Positions 1-10,920 of a stretch of DNA of 64,000 nucleotides are shown here, piece by piece. The translations under genes were made by a program, and so were the position numbers. Origin of the DNA: Microstegium vimineum (taxonomy: Eukaryota; Streptophyta; Magnoliopsida; Poales; Poaceae); contig CM039126.1 in the NCBI GenBank assembly GCA_022036555.1, forward strand, positions 14,665,263 through 14,729,262, written 5' to 3'. How positions within the stretch are numbered: position 1 is the stretch's first letter; every line of letters starts with the position of its first letter. A model generated the notes under the pieces. It worked only from the letters and a program-made list of their open reading frames with translations, did not search any database and was not told where the DNA came from.

Positions 1-2
1 GC

Positions 3-241
3 ACCCCCTCGAACTTCCGGAAGGAAGATCTGACCTTCGAGGTGGTCGCATTCCATGGTACCTACCACGCCATCATCGGTCGACCGGGATACACCAAGTT
101 CATGGCGGTCCTGAACTACACCTACCTCAACCTAAAAATGTCGGGGCCCAAGGGAGTCATCACCGTCGATACCTCCTACGAGCACGCTTACGACTGCAAT
201 GTCGAGTGCGTGGAAAACGCCAAGGCGGTCGAGGAGTCAGC
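3..241 (+). pseudogene. Gypsy polyprotein, C-terminal part of the protease region
   Basis: The reading frame is open from base 3. It contains the conserved Tat stretch TFEVV-FHGTYHAIIGRPGY-KFMAVLNYTYLNLKM, that is, the end of the retropepsin fold with its I-I-G-R-P segment, followed by the linker GVITV and a region ending VEESA. The catalytic D-S/T-G lies upstream of the window. The frame is cut at base 241 by the solo LTR. If the LTR and one copy of the TCAGC duplication are removed, it continues in frame at 1846 with ILTALDDFSM. Residues after 241 in this frame (ERIKMPK and on) are LTR sequence, not protein. Confidence 0.85.
237..241. repeat. Target-site duplication TCAGC, left copy
   Basis: TCAGC directly precedes the LTR terminus at 242 and recurs at 1841-1845 directly after the other terminus. 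A perfect 5-bp duplication is what retroviral-type integration leaves. It fixes both LTR ends to the base. Confidence 0.93.
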
Positions 242-1840
242 TGAAAGGATCAAGATGCCCAAGGGGGGGGGGGGTGAATTGGGCTCTTTTTAATTTATAA
301 ACAAGAATTAAACCTATAAAGAGCCAATTAACCCCTAGTGCCTACCACTTGTGTGTCTTAGCTAGAAAGCGGTAGCAAGTCAATGCAATGCAAAAACTTC
401 CTACACAATTCTAGTATGAATTGAAAGACAAGTGCGGAAAGTAATATGGTAAGTAAGAGCTCGGGAAAGAGATGCTTGACACGGCGATGTTTTGCCGAGG
501 TATCGAGGAGTCGACACTCCCCCCTAGTCCTCGTTGGAGCACCTCGCAAGGTATAGCTCCCCCTCAATCCCGCGCAAGGGATGAGTGCTCTCTACGGGCT
601 GATTATTCGCCACTCCGGCTCGGTGAATCGCCCACAACCGATCACAAACGTCAATGGAGAAGGGCCACTGACAATCCTCCGGCGATCACCTTCCTCCGAG
701 CACCACCGGACCGTCTAGGTGATGTCGATCACCAAGAGTAATAGCCTCGATCTTCGCTTGACTCAGTCAAGCTTCACAACTAGAGGATGCACACTTGAAC
801 TTTTGGATGAACTAGAGAGAGGATGGATGGATTTGCGAATCACTCTCTCTCTCTAGGGCTCTTGCTCTCTTCCCAACCTTCTCAACAAACTCAGCAACTC
901 AAATGAGCAAAGGCAAGGTGGGAGAGAAGTGGGAGGGGCTATAAATAGACCCTTTGAAAACTGCCTCGGGCTAGCAACTTAAGTTGGCGACGGACGCTCT
1001 GTCGACTAGGCGACGAACGGTCCGTCGCATGCCCCAACGGCTAGTTTCTGTTCATAGTTTGGGCGACGGACGCTCCGACGCCTAGGCGACGGACGCTCCG
1101 ACGCCCTGCCCAACGGCTAGGTTTGACACACTGTTCCCAGCGACGGACGCTACGTCACTGGGCGACGGACACTCATCCCAGCGTCCGACGCTAGACTCTG
1201 GCTCGGGCTGAAAAACAGCCTCTCTGGAAGGTCGACGGACGCTCTTCCCAGCTTCCGACGCCTGGCCGACGGACAGCGTCCGATGGACCCTGAAAAACTT
1301 AGCCAGAAAACTTCTCCACTAGAAGGTCGATGGACGCTGTGGACTCAACCACCCAGCGTCCGACGCCTCTGTCCGACGCCCCAGTCAGGAGCGTCCGACG
1401 CCCAGAAAACAGCTCTATCAACTTCGTTTTTCGTCGCGATGAATATGGAAGTTGTTCTAGGCTATCTTACGGTCAACGTAGGCTTGCTTAGAGCTAAGGA
1501 AGTCAAGTGTGCACCACACCTAAGTCATGAAGCTTTCCTAAGTCAAGCTACTAATCTCAACCCCTCTTAATAGTACGGTCAAAGATAAAAAGAGAAGCCC
1601 TATCTATTTCTAAGTGCCCTTCATCACCTTATGGCACTTAGCCTATCATTCTAGGGTCTTCATCATGTCTCCTTGAAATCCGAAACGATATCCATCTTGG
1701 GGGCTAAGTGATGACCATTAATGCCCATTCATGTTGATCACTATGGCTAAGCTACGCATAGCGTCTGCAAAACACACGTTAGCCATGATAATCTCTAATT
1801 GTCGTTAATCTCCGAAACCAACTAGGGCCATGATTCTTCA
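242..1840 (-). mobile_element. Solo LTR of the SIRE-type copia family (same family as copia element 1)
   Basis: On the minus strand it starts TGAAGAATCATGG at 1840 and ends CTTTCA at 242, the same termini as the LTRs at 41089-42609 and 53198-54729. Body landmarks also match: the stretch on latent cattle-like text AGATGGATAT near 1690-1700, the CG-rich motif array at 960-1400 and the TATA box (TATAAATA at 940-947 on the plus strand, so TATTTATA in LTR sense). No internal domain is attached and it is flanked by TCAGC on both sides, so it is a solo LTR from intra-element recombination. Short ORFs inside it (for example 472-741 and 1283-1570) have no coding support. Confidence 0.93.
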
Positions 1841-1845
1841 TCAGC
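1841..1845. repeat. Target-site duplication TCAGC, right copy
   Basis: Second copy of the 5-bp duplication made by the insertion at 242-1840; gypsy coding sequence resumes at 1846. Confidence 0.93.
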
Positions 1846-3246
1846 CATCCTCACGGCCCTCGACGACTTCTCCATGGAGATCCCCGACCCCAAGCGGCAT
1901 GTCGACAACTTCAAGCCTGCGGAGGACACCAAGACCATCCCGCTCGACCTCGGCCACGCGGATGGGAAGGATCTGACGATCAGCGCCACCCTCGAGCCCA
2001 AATAGGAAGTTGTGCTCGTCGACTTTCTCCGCGCGAATGCTGACGTGTTTGCGTGGAGTCCCTCGGATATGCCGGGCATTCCGAGGGATGTCGCCGAGCA
2101 CTCCTTGGACATCTGGGCCGGATCCAAACCGGTGAAGCAATGGCTACACCGCTTTGACGAGGAGAAGCGCAGAATCATCGGGGAGGAGGTTGACAAGCTT
2201 TTGAAGGCCGGATTCATCAAGGAAGTACATCATCCCGAGTGGTTAGCAAATCCCGTACTTGTCAAGAAAAAGAATGGAAAAGATAGGATGTGCGTAGACT
2301 ACACTAGTTTAAATAAAGCATGTCCCAAGGTTCCTTTTCCATTGCCATGTATCGATCAAATAGTAGATTCCATTGCGGGATGTGAAAATCTCTGCTTTTT
2401 GATGCCTATTCTGGCTACCACCAAATAAAGATGAAGGAGTCCGATCAGCTCGCGACTTCCTTCATCACCCACTTTGGCATGTTTCGCTACGTCACTATGC
2501 CCTTTGGGTTGCGAAACGCCGGGGCCACATATCAAAGATGCATGCTACATGTCTTTGGAAAACACATAGGGCCGACCGTCGAGGCCTACGTCGATGACAT
2601 CGTGGTCAAATCCAAAATAGTCGGGAACCTGGTCGGGGACCTTGAGATCGCGTTTGGGTGCCTCAGGGAAAACCACATAAAGCTGAACCCAGAGAAGTGT
2701 GTCTTCGGGGTTCCTCGAGGCATGTTCCTAGGGTACATAGTTTCCCAACGCGGGATCGAGGCACTACCCCTTTACCGCCTCCTAAAGAAGACCGAACACT
2801 TCACATGGACCGTCGAGGACGAGGAGTCACTCTCCAAGCTCAAAGCCTTGCTCACCTCGCCACCTATCTTGGTGCCCCCGAGCCCAGCCGAGCCCCTCTT
2901 GCTCTATGTCGCAGCAACTACCCAGGTAGTCAGCATTGCCATAGTGGTCGAGAGGGCGGAAGAGGGACATGCCCTGCCGGTTCAGAGGCCTGTCTACTTC
3001 GTGAGCGAGGTACTTTCCGAGACTAAGACGAGATACCCCCACATCCAGAAGTTGTTGTATGCCATCGTCCTCACTCGGCGCAAGCTCCAGCACTATTTCC
3101 TGGGCCACCCGGTTACTGTGGTCTCATCTTTCCCCCTCGGGGAGATAATCCAAAACCGGGAGGCGTCTAGAAGAATCGCCAAGTGGTCGGTCGAGCTCAT
3201 GGGGGAAACCCTCTCCTACGCCCCTCGGAAGTCCATCAAGTCTTAG
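1846..3246 (+). pseudogene. Gypsy reverse transcriptase and degenerate first RNase H
   Basis: RNA-dependent DNA polymerase of element A. Visible in order: the PR-RT linker; the pre-RT segment with DVFAWSPSDMPGI; fingers KVPFPLPCIDQIVDS; palm with FGLRNAGATYQR and the active-site motif YVDDIVVK near 2590; then a gypsy RNase H remnant (SYAPRKSIKS at the end). Damage: TAG at 2003-2005, where the family has a Gln codon; a 1-base deletion near 2400 (the frame of CFL-DAYSGYHQI breaks); an in-frame loss of roughly 40 codons after GIEA at about 2763, removing the segment between the palm end and LPLYRLLKK; TAG at 3244-3246 in place of a Gln codon before VLADFIAEW. Not functional, but the domain identity is clear. 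Confidence 0.9.
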
Positions 3247-3819
3247 GTATTGGCAGATTTCATTGCAGAATGGACCGACACCCAACTACCCCCCGCGCAA
3301 GTTCAGACCAAGCTCTGGACCATGTACTTCGACGGATCGTTGATAAAGACGGGGGCAGGCGCCGGATTGCTGTTCATATCACCCTCAGGGGTCCACATGC
3401 GCTACGTCATCCGCCTCCACTTCCCCGCCTCCAACAACATAGCCGAGTACGAGGCCCTCGTCAACGGTCTGCGCATCGCCATCGAGCTCGGGGTCCGGCG
3501 CCTCGACGTTCGGGGGGACTCGCAGTTGGTAATCGACCAAGTGATGAAAGATTCGAGTTGCCACGACCCCAAGATGGAAGCCTACTGCAAGGAGGTCCGA
3601 AGGCTCGAGGACAAATTCTACGGCCTCGAGCTCAACCACATCGCCCGCCGGTACAACGAAGCTGCTGACGAGCTGGCCAAAATCGCGTCCACTCGAGGTA
3701 CAGTCCCTCCTGACGTCTTTTCGAGGGACCTTCACAAGCCATCCGTCAACCTAGGCTTGGGGGCTCCTGCCCTCGAGCAAGGGGTCGATTCCCCCCCCCC
3801 TCGACCGATCCCCCCTTGA
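3247..3819 (+). pseudogene. Second (archaeal-type) RNase H of a Tat element
   Basis: Follows the RT/first RNase H directly and is open for about 190 codons. Acidic active-site positions can be read: D in MYFDGSLIKTGAG, E in NNIAEYEALVNGL, D in VRGDSQLVIDQV and D in NEAADELAKIAS. A second RNase H after the retroviral one is the diagnostic character of the Tat lineage and is thought to have replaced the first enzymatically. After GTVPPDVFSRDL the frame becomes a linker and ends in a C-rich run (about 3790-3800), where the IN frame starts offset by one, so a homopolymer indel probably separates the two ORFs. Confidence 0.9.
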
Positions 3820-5120
3820 ATGGGGGAGAAGTCATGGAGATCGATGGAACGACCACAACACCAACCCCCTCGACGGACTGGCGCACACCCTACCTCGAGT
3901 ATCTAATACAGGGCAAGCTCCCAGAAGACCACACCGAAGCCCGACGTATAGCCCGACACGCCAAAACCTACGTCTTGTATGGGGATGGCCGCAAGCTGTA
4001 CCGACACGGCCCTATCGGTATACTTCAGCGTTGCCTCACCCTCGAGGAGGGGAGGGCACTACTGAAGGACCTACACTCGGGGGCTTGCAGCCACCACGCG
4101 GCGCCAAGAACGCTGGTAGGAAGCGCCTTTCGACAAGGCTTCTACTGGCCGATAGCCGTCACCGACTCTACCAAACTCGTTCGATCTTGCAAGGGATGCC
4201 AATTCTACGCTAGGTAGACCCACCTACCTGCCCAAGCTCTTCAGATGATACCCATAACTTAGCCATTCGTAGTATGGGGGCTTGACATGGTCGGCCCCCT
4301 GAAGGAAACAAAAGGTGGCCACACCCACCTCCTCGTCACCGTGGACAAGTTCTCGAAATGGATCGAGGCCCGACCCATCGCCAACATTCAATCTCGACAA
4401 GCCGTGCTATTCTTCACCGACATCATCCACCGCTTTGGGGTCCCCAACGTCATCATCACCGATAATGGCACGCAGTTCACCGGCCAAAAGTTCTTGGACT
4501 TCTGTGACCACCACCACATCAGGGTGAATTGGTCTGCAGTCACCCACCCTCGAACTAACGGCCAGGTCGAGCGCGCCAATGGTATGGTTTTGCAGGGCCT
4601 CAAGCCAAGGATCTTCGATCTGCTGAACAAACATGGCAAGAGATCGGTCGATGAGCTGCCCTCTGTGCTATGGAGTCTCTGAATGACACCAAGTCGAGCC
4701 ACGGGGTTCTCCCCGTTCTTCTTGGTCTATGGGTCCGAGGCCGTCCTCCCCACTGACCTCGAATACGGGTCCCCTCGACTAAAAGCCTACAACGAGCAAG
4801 CCAACGCAGCAGCCCGAGAGGACTCCCTCGACCAGCTCGAGGAAGCCCGGGATGTGGCCCTCTTCAAGTCGGCAAAGTACCAGCAAACGCTGTGGCGCTA
4901 CCACGACACACACGTACGCAAAAGGGACCTCGACGTCGGCGACCTCGTGCTGCACCGCCGACAAAGCAACAAGGGACGTCACAAGCTGACGCCACGTTGG
5001 GAAGGACCCTTCATCGTAGCGGAGGTGATGAAGCCAGGCCCTTACAAGCTGAAGAACGAAAAGGGTGAGATCTTCACCAACGCATGGAACATCGAACAGC
5101 GACGTCGCTTCTACCCTTAA
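3820..5120 (+). pseudogene. Gypsy integrase
   Basis: DDE integrase of element A, joining cDNA ends to target DNA. The HHCC zinc-binding part is at about 4070-4210 (HSGACSHH ... RSCKGCQ). The catalytic core has D in TVDKFSKW, D in IITDNGTQF and E in NGQVERANG. The C-terminal part carries the GPF-type motif WEGPFIVAEVM near 5000 and ends NIEQRRRFYP before TAA. Stops: TAG 4215-4217 (family Gln), TAG 4260-4262 (family Trp) and TGA 4680-4682 (family Arg); all fit C-to-T or G-to-A transitions. Otherwise the frame is preserved from 3816 on. Confidence 0.92.
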
Positions 5121-5695
5121 GGCCTCGAGGCCTCGTACATTTTCCGCATTATGTACATTTATCGCATTATGGATGAATAAAATGTTCTAGAAATACATTT
5201 CACATTCGTTCATAACTCTAAGGTAGCCTCGACTCTGCTCCGGCAAAGTCAAGCCTCCCTTGGGGGCTGACAGGGGGGACCCCCTCCTTGGTCCTCTAAA
5301 ACCTCGAATGTTTTTTCGAAACTCAGCACCTCTCTTTCCACCTTCGCCCGAGCACGCTTCACGGCTAAGTAGAAAACGCCTCGGACTCCCTAAGGGTCGA
5401 GGGCCACCGAACCGGGGACTCTCCTACACCTGAGGGCTATGGTACCCCCACTCGCTCCCCCCCTCCAGGGATACGAGCGTGCGTCGAATACTTAGTCCAT
5501 AAGCAACGACTCAGGCGAAGAGAGATAGAGACAGCTCGAGAAATAAAAACACTCAGATGCATCTCGAATAAAATGCATTAAACATAAGAAGCCCTCTGGG
5601 GCTCGACATCGTATTGTCACAAAAGCTAATCTATTACATGGACCTTCTTGTCCAGATTTGGCTCACAGGCCTCGTCTACTCGTCGCCATCTCCAT
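5121..5695. other. Spacer between integrase and the antisense gene
   Basis: Non-coding on both strands by eye. Holds a short AT-rich stretch (5150-5220) and sense-strand GGGGGCTGACAGGGGGGAC-like purine tracts. It would form the 3' end of the antisense transcript; no convincing poly(A) signal was singled out. Confidence 0.5.
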
Positions 5696-6099
5696 TCACC
5701 GAAGGGAGCACTTCAGGCTCGAAGAGCTTTGCCAGCTCGCCTCCGGGCACCTCGCCACGTTCTCTTCTTCAGTCAGCCTCGGGTCGACGATGAAGCCGCT
5801 GGTGACGACGTTGAGGTCATAGATGTAGCCCGAGCGGATGACCGCGAGCGCCTGCTTCACGCCCACGTGCAGTGCAGCACAGACTTGCTCCGTCACCTCT
5901 TGGGTCATGGAGTAGAAGCGGCGCAGGAGGGAGTCCCCTCGCACATCGCCTTCAACCGCCGGCTCTGGCTCGACCCCCATGTCATCGCAGAAGGAGGAGA
6001 TGGCACCCTCGAGCCTCTCGTTCAGCCTCGTCTCCACCCCAAGGAGGCTCTGAAGACTGGTCAGATCCTCGTGGGCTCTGGCCTTGTCCCCTGCGAGTT

Positions 6100-6190
6100 C
6101 TGCCAGAACGAGCACAGGACTCAGTCAAAAGCAAAAAGCAGGGGAAGGGTCAAGACCAGGCAAGCTCAATAACACTTCCAAAAAACTCAC
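6100..6190 (-). other. Probable intron in the antisense gene (last)
   Basis: Minus strand donor AAAG/GTGAGT at 6190 and acceptor TTCTGGCAG at 6100. Removing it joins HAK to ELAGDKARAHEDL in frame within the charged coiled-coil tail. 91 nt, a normal plant size. Confidence 0.7.
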
Positions 6191-6741
6191 CTTTGGCATG
6201 AGCCTCCAGGGTGACGTAGCCCTGCTCGGCCCTCTGAAGTTGACGGTGGATGTCGACAAGCTCCACAGCTTGGTCGCCATTTTTAGCTCAGAGGTCCTCG
6301 ATGATCTCGCCAGCACCATCGAGGGCCCTCTTCTGGTTAGCCGCCACCTCCCCAGAGAGGCGATCTGGGCTCAGGCCTTCTCCTCCACAACACCCAGCGC
6401 GTCGCGGCAACGTCCCCCTGGAGCTCCTGGATACTTTCCGCCGCCAGAGTCAGCTCCTCCCTCAGCTGGGCGGACTCCTCCTCAGCCTTGCGCCGGGCCT
6501 CCTGGGCAGCGTCCCGCTGCTGCCCGACCTCGGCGATCTCCTTGAGGGCGGCCTCGGCCCTCGACCGCGCCTGGGAGGCCTCCTCCTAGGCGGCCTTGGC
6601 CTCCTCCTGCGTGGCTGCCGCCTCGGCTTTCGCCTGGGCAGCCTCAGCCTCCGCCTTCTCCAGCGAAGCACGGAGGGTAGGAAGCTGCTCCTGCGCCCGG
6701 AGGATGAATTCGGACTTGTCATACGACCTCACCCTCAACGT

Positions 6742-6821
6742 CTGACAGGGATGAAAAGGAAGTTCATCAGAAAAGAGCATCCAGGTAACCCAAGCAAGAT
6801 CAAAGGAAGAACGAGGCTTAC
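6742..6821 (-). other. Probable intron in the antisense gene (middle)
   Basis: Minus strand donor GGAG/GTAAGC at 6821 and acceptor CCCTGTCAG at 6742, with a T-rich interior. Splicing joins DLYRGME to TLRVRSYDKSEF, leading into the coiled coil. 80 nt. Confidence 0.7.
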
Positions 6822-8976
6822 CTCCATGCCCCGGTACAGATCCGCGGAAGCAACCTCCACCGACAGGCACACCACGTGTTCGAGCCACGCCCGGAACTCC
6901 TCCAGGTGCTCCCACTCCCCGAGCTCGGCTTGATCGTCGAGCTTCAAGAGGGTGCGCCCTGGGTCTCGGGGGTCGACCAGCTCGAGGGGCTCGTGCCCCC
7001 AGAACCTGCTGCTGCGGTCGATCCTCTCCTAGACGTCCCGCATGATACCCTAGCGCATCTCGGGGCCACCCCCGTGGAGCACCACCCGCTCCGCCAGAGC
7101 AGGGAAGGGAGCCGCCCCCTCGAGCTGGGCTCTCCTGGCCTCGGGGTCACCTTGTAGGGCCACCGCCGACCCCTCCGAGTCGTCGCCCCTTGGCGGAAGA
7201 AGTCCCCGCCGGGAGAACAGCCCTGCGTGGTGAAGAAAGCAAAGGATCAGCACCCAATGCCGTAGGCTCATTGCGGGTCGACTAAATTAGAGGATGGATT
7301 ACTTCGAGACGACGATTGCCCGACCTCGAGATGAGGCTGAGCTGAAGCCTCGGACAATATCACGTCCTCCGCACCGCTTCCCTGTAGCGCCGCAATGGCC
7401 CCCTCTGGTTCCGACGAAAGGGCCGTCGCTGCGGCCGTCTCCGCTGGGTCCACCAGCTCCGCCACCATCTCGGCCACCTCTTCATCATGGCCTCCACCGT
7501 CATCTCCGCCATCTCCGCCGCGGGTGTCGCCTCGGGCTCCTCGGCCCGTCCTCCCTCCTGGGCAGGCTCGGGGAGCGGCTCCGAAGCCCCCTCGACGAGG
7601 GTCCCCGCCGACGGAGGCACCCCCGCCATGGCGGCAACCGCACCCTCGTGCTCGCCCCGCCGACGCACCTCCCACGACACGAGGTTCTCGGGCCACTGCC
7701 CGGGCGCCGGGCGCTCCAGCATCTCTCCCTCGCCAGCGGTGGTCAAGTCAACCACCTCTACTTCTACGGCTGCTTGGGGCTCGACCCCCTCTGTCACGGC
7801 CGTCGTCGACACCGGCTCCGCGCCTTCCGAGGCTGCGGGCGCGCCCCCCTCGGACGGGTGGGTGAGAACGGCCTCGACCGCCACTCCGACGGACCCCGCC
7901 GATGCGGCGGGCCGACCCGTCTCTTCCCCCGCCCGAGTTAGCTCTGCGGCGGCCTGCGCCTACCCTCGCCCCATCGCCTCCCGCGCCTTGGCCACCCACG
8001 CCTCCTCTGGGGTGAGGGTCGAAGGAGACGGGACGGCAGGACTGGCCCCGACGGTCATCTTGGCCGCGGCCTCCGCCTTCAACCTCTTGGCCGGGGTGAA
8101 GGTCGCGCCCTCCGACGAGCGCTTGACCCTGAAAAAGGAACTCACACGCGACGGTAAGCACAAGTCATAACCAACGAAAAATACTCGGGATCAGCAGGAA
8201 AGCAACTTACCCCAGCGGAGTCGTGGGGTTCCGACCAATGGACCTCGAGCCGCTTGGGGGCTTCTATGAGGCACGTCGGGAGCCACTTCTCCCGCCAGCG
8301 CTAGCCGTGGCACAGGCCAACGGCGTCCTCGCTGCCGCCGCCTTGGTCTCCTCCTGGGTCGACGGGCTTGATGCCCGAGCGCTCGACCGAGTGGGCGCCG
8401 GGGGCGTGCTCGACCGACCCCTCGAAGGGGATCGCGACGAACGGCTACGCGTCCGCCGCGACGCTTCTACTTGAAGAGCCGCGGGGCGCTCACCCCGCGA
8501 CTCGGCTCCAGCAGTTGGGGCCAACCTCGACATCGACCCCCCTCCTCCTCCGCTACAAGTGGTCGCCCTGTGCTGCTTGGGCGCCGCTCGTTCTTCCTCG
8601 AGCCCTCGCTGCGGCTCGGCCTCCTGCTCCAACTCCTCCTCCTCCTCCTGCACAAGAACAATCTCCGTCAGGATCAGCGTAACGGTCACAACCTTGCACC
8701 ATAGATCCATGTCGCCAACAACCACATCGCCACTCGACCCCTCATCCTCATCCTCCTCTAAGGGGGACTCCTCCTCGGAGAGGTTGGCCTGCCTCTGCCG
8801 GGCCCAGCATCGTTCACGCTCCTCCCTCTCTCGGGCCTTCTTGCCCTTGTCCTTCTTGGCCTTGTCCTTGGCCTTCTTATCCTGCTCGGCCTGAAGGCGT
8901 CTCACTGGGGAGTCGCTCTGCTCCTCCTTCACCGGTGGCAGCAACTTCTGGAAGACGACGTTCCCCTGAGGGAACG

Positions 8977-9052
8977 CTAGGCAGTTAGAACGCAGGCAAA
9001 GGAGACAAACAAGACAGACAAGAAGACATTGACGGAGAAAGAGGTGTCCTAC
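8977..9052 (-). other. Probable intron in the antisense gene (first)
   Basis: Minus strand donor CAGCTG/GTAGGA at 9052 and acceptor ACTGCCTAG at 8977, with a pyrimidine-rich interior (CTTTCTCCGTC, CTTCTTGTCTGTC). Unspliced, the ORF reads through with a Leu/Cys-rich stretch unlike the rest of the protein, which supports intronic origin. Confidence 0.65.
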
Positions 9053-10137
9053 CAGCTGGATATGGACTTGGTCTGGCATCATGGGGACGCAAGCGACGCC
9101 CTTCACCTCGAATGCGCCGGCGAAAGAAGTGTGTACTCGGCGAACCACCCTCTCGAGGAGTAGCTCGTCCTCCACGAGGCGACACCCCGTGAGGTCCACC
9201 TCCGGGAGCATCTCGTCGAGGTGTCACGGGCGAGCCATCAGCGGCACGACTCGCCGCTGGTGGAAGGCCGACGCCACGATGGCCGCCATAAGTCCCGCCT
9301 TCTTCAGGTGGGAGATTGCGCCGAGCAGGTGGTCGAGGAGCTTCTGCTTCTTCTGAACGACGTCGTACCTCCAATGGTCGGGCCTCAAGTCGATCGTCCT
9401 CCCGGTGTAGGCAGGGAACAGACCGTCGTCGTTCCTCAGGTAGAACCACCCGGAGTGGCATCCAGAGTGGCTCGACGTGAGCTTCGCCGGGATCCAGCTG
9501 TCCGCCCTCTTGAGGGAGATGCTGCAGCAGCCTGCCCTGACCATCCTGCGGCTGCCGCTCCCCGCCGAGGCATGGAATAGGCTCGCCTCGAACAGATGGA
9601 GCCACAACTCCCAATGTGGCTCCATCCCTAGGTAACCTTCGCACACAGCACTGAATACCGCCGCGTGGCAAATGCCGTTGGGGAAGAGGTGTTGGAGCTC
9701 CACGCCATAGTAGTGGAGGATCCCGCGCAGAAGACGGTTGGGGGGGGGATCCCAATCCCGCCCGGTGGAAAGCTTCGAAGCTAACCACGTAACCCTCCGG
9801 CGGGTTTGGCTTAGCGTCCTCCCTCGGCGGCACCATCCCCTCCGGCCGGTCCACAGAGGTGATGGGTTGGAGAAGGCCGCTCTCCAACAAGTCTCCCAAG
9901 CGTGCCACGGTCGCCGATGACGGAAGCCAGGCACCAGGGCCACGCAAGCTGTAGGTGGCCATAGGAGCAGGAAAGCAGATGCGCTCGGATGCGGGGGTGG
10001 AAGGTATGTTTCCAATCTCTCCTCTCCCTCTCTCGCGCACGCAGAGATCCAGCTCGGTGGGCTACGAAGGCAACGGCGAGAGGAAGGAGACAGGGAAGGC
10101 AATGGCATGCGTGCAGAAGCTAGACCCCCACCCCCAG

Positions 10138-10145
10138 TATTTATA
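10138..10145 (-). promoter_or_regulatory. TATA box of the antisense gene
   Basis: Minus strand TATAAATA in the context GGTTATAAATACTGGGG. It lies about 175 bases upstream of the chosen start (9962) and in the only GC-moderate gap before the gene. This suggests the antisense gene has its own Pol II promoter inside the element. Confidence 0.6.
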
Positions 10146-10410
10146 ACCGGAAGCCCAACGGGCGGACCCAACAAAAAGGCAAGTAAGTTTTCGCATTTAA
10201 TGCGCTCACCTACCGCCTCTTCGTATTCCGTAAGATAAGTTGCACCCGTCGCGTCATTGGGCTCCGTGTCGCACGACTCGCTGCACCCTATGCCTGCCAC
10301 AGCCATAGTCGAATGGACATCTCCTAAAAAGGTGCGCCTGCGGCGGACAATGTGCAACAACGGGCGTTATCTTCGGAGGTAAGCAACGGACGTCGGCCCG
10401 TCCGTCAAAA

Positions 10411-10830
10411 CCTCGAGGGAGCGATGGCTGGCCCTCGAATAGGGTTCGACAGCCGCCCTCGAGTACCTGAGGTCAGAGATGACCCAGGTTTATGGACTTC
10501 GGTCCACTTTCAAACCTCAAGGGAATGATGGCTGGCCCTCGAATAGGGTTCGACAGCCTCCCTCAAGTACCTGAGGTCAGAGATGACCTAGGGTTATGGA
10601 CTACGGTCCACTTTCAAACCTCGAGGGAACGATGGCTGGCCCTCGAATAGGGTTGATAGCCGCCCTCGAGTACCTGAGGTCAGAAATGACCCAGGGTTAT
10701 GGACTCCGGTCCACCTCCAAATCTCGGGGGAGCGAAGGCTGGCCCTCGAACAGGGTTCGACAGCCACCCTCGAGTACTCGATTCAGGAATGATCCGGGAG
10801 GGGCCGGCGCGAGCCCCACAAAACGGGCCC
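10411..10830 (+). repeat. Tandem repeat, 4 units of about 104 bp
   Basis: Units begin at 10411, 10515, 10619 and 10722 with CCTCGAGGGA or a close variant. Each contains GATGGCTGGCCCTCGAA, then a CCCTCGAGTACCTGAGGTCAG core and a GGGTTATGGACT-CGGTCCA end. Units differ by a few percent. They lie upstream of the antisense promoter, between it and the 3' LTR. Comparable tandem arrays near the 3' end are common in Tat elements. Confidence 0.92.
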
Positions 10831-10920
10831 AACAAAAAGACAGGTATGTCCCCGCAGTTAATATACCTACCTACCTACCCCCTTGTATTCCACAGGATAG
10901 GGCGTCGCCTTCGGATGCAA

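Larger units (their letters stand above)
5696..9962 (-). pseudogene. Antisense accessory gene: 'putative gypsy type transposon' (PF04195-like) protein with coiled coil
   Basis: Encoded opposite to pol, 3' of integrase, as in many grass Tat elements. The start at 9962 (MATYSLRGPGAW) lies about 175 bases below an antisense TATA box. The N-terminal domain carries the PF04195-like core: RLLRGILHYYGVELQHLFPN, CEGYLGMEPHWELWLHLF, then SGWFYLRNDDGLFP. A highly charged K/E/R region (AEQDKKAKDKAKKDKGKK) follows, then an Ala/Glu-rich coiled coil (about 6460-6740) and a C-terminal segment with FYSMTQEVTEQVCAAL. At least three GT-AG introns fit the frame (8977-9052, 6742-6821, 6100-6190). Damage: a C9 homopolymer frameshift at 9740-9748, TGA at 9224-9226 (family Arg), TAG near 6584 and further frameshifts around 7400-8000. 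Function unknown; the family is found almost only in retrotransposons. GC-rich plus-strand ORFs here are shadows. Confidence 0.82.

Noticed and set aside
472..1570. Short ORFs inside the first 1.6 kb
   Set aside because: They lie in the solo LTR and repeat as out-of-frame equivalents in the other LTR copies; no domain.
5648..8894. Long GC-rich plus-strand ORFs (for example 7294-7941, 7487-8170)
   Set aside because: They are Pro/Ser/Arg/Ala-rich complements of the minus-strand antisense gene, which has domain motifs and matching introns.
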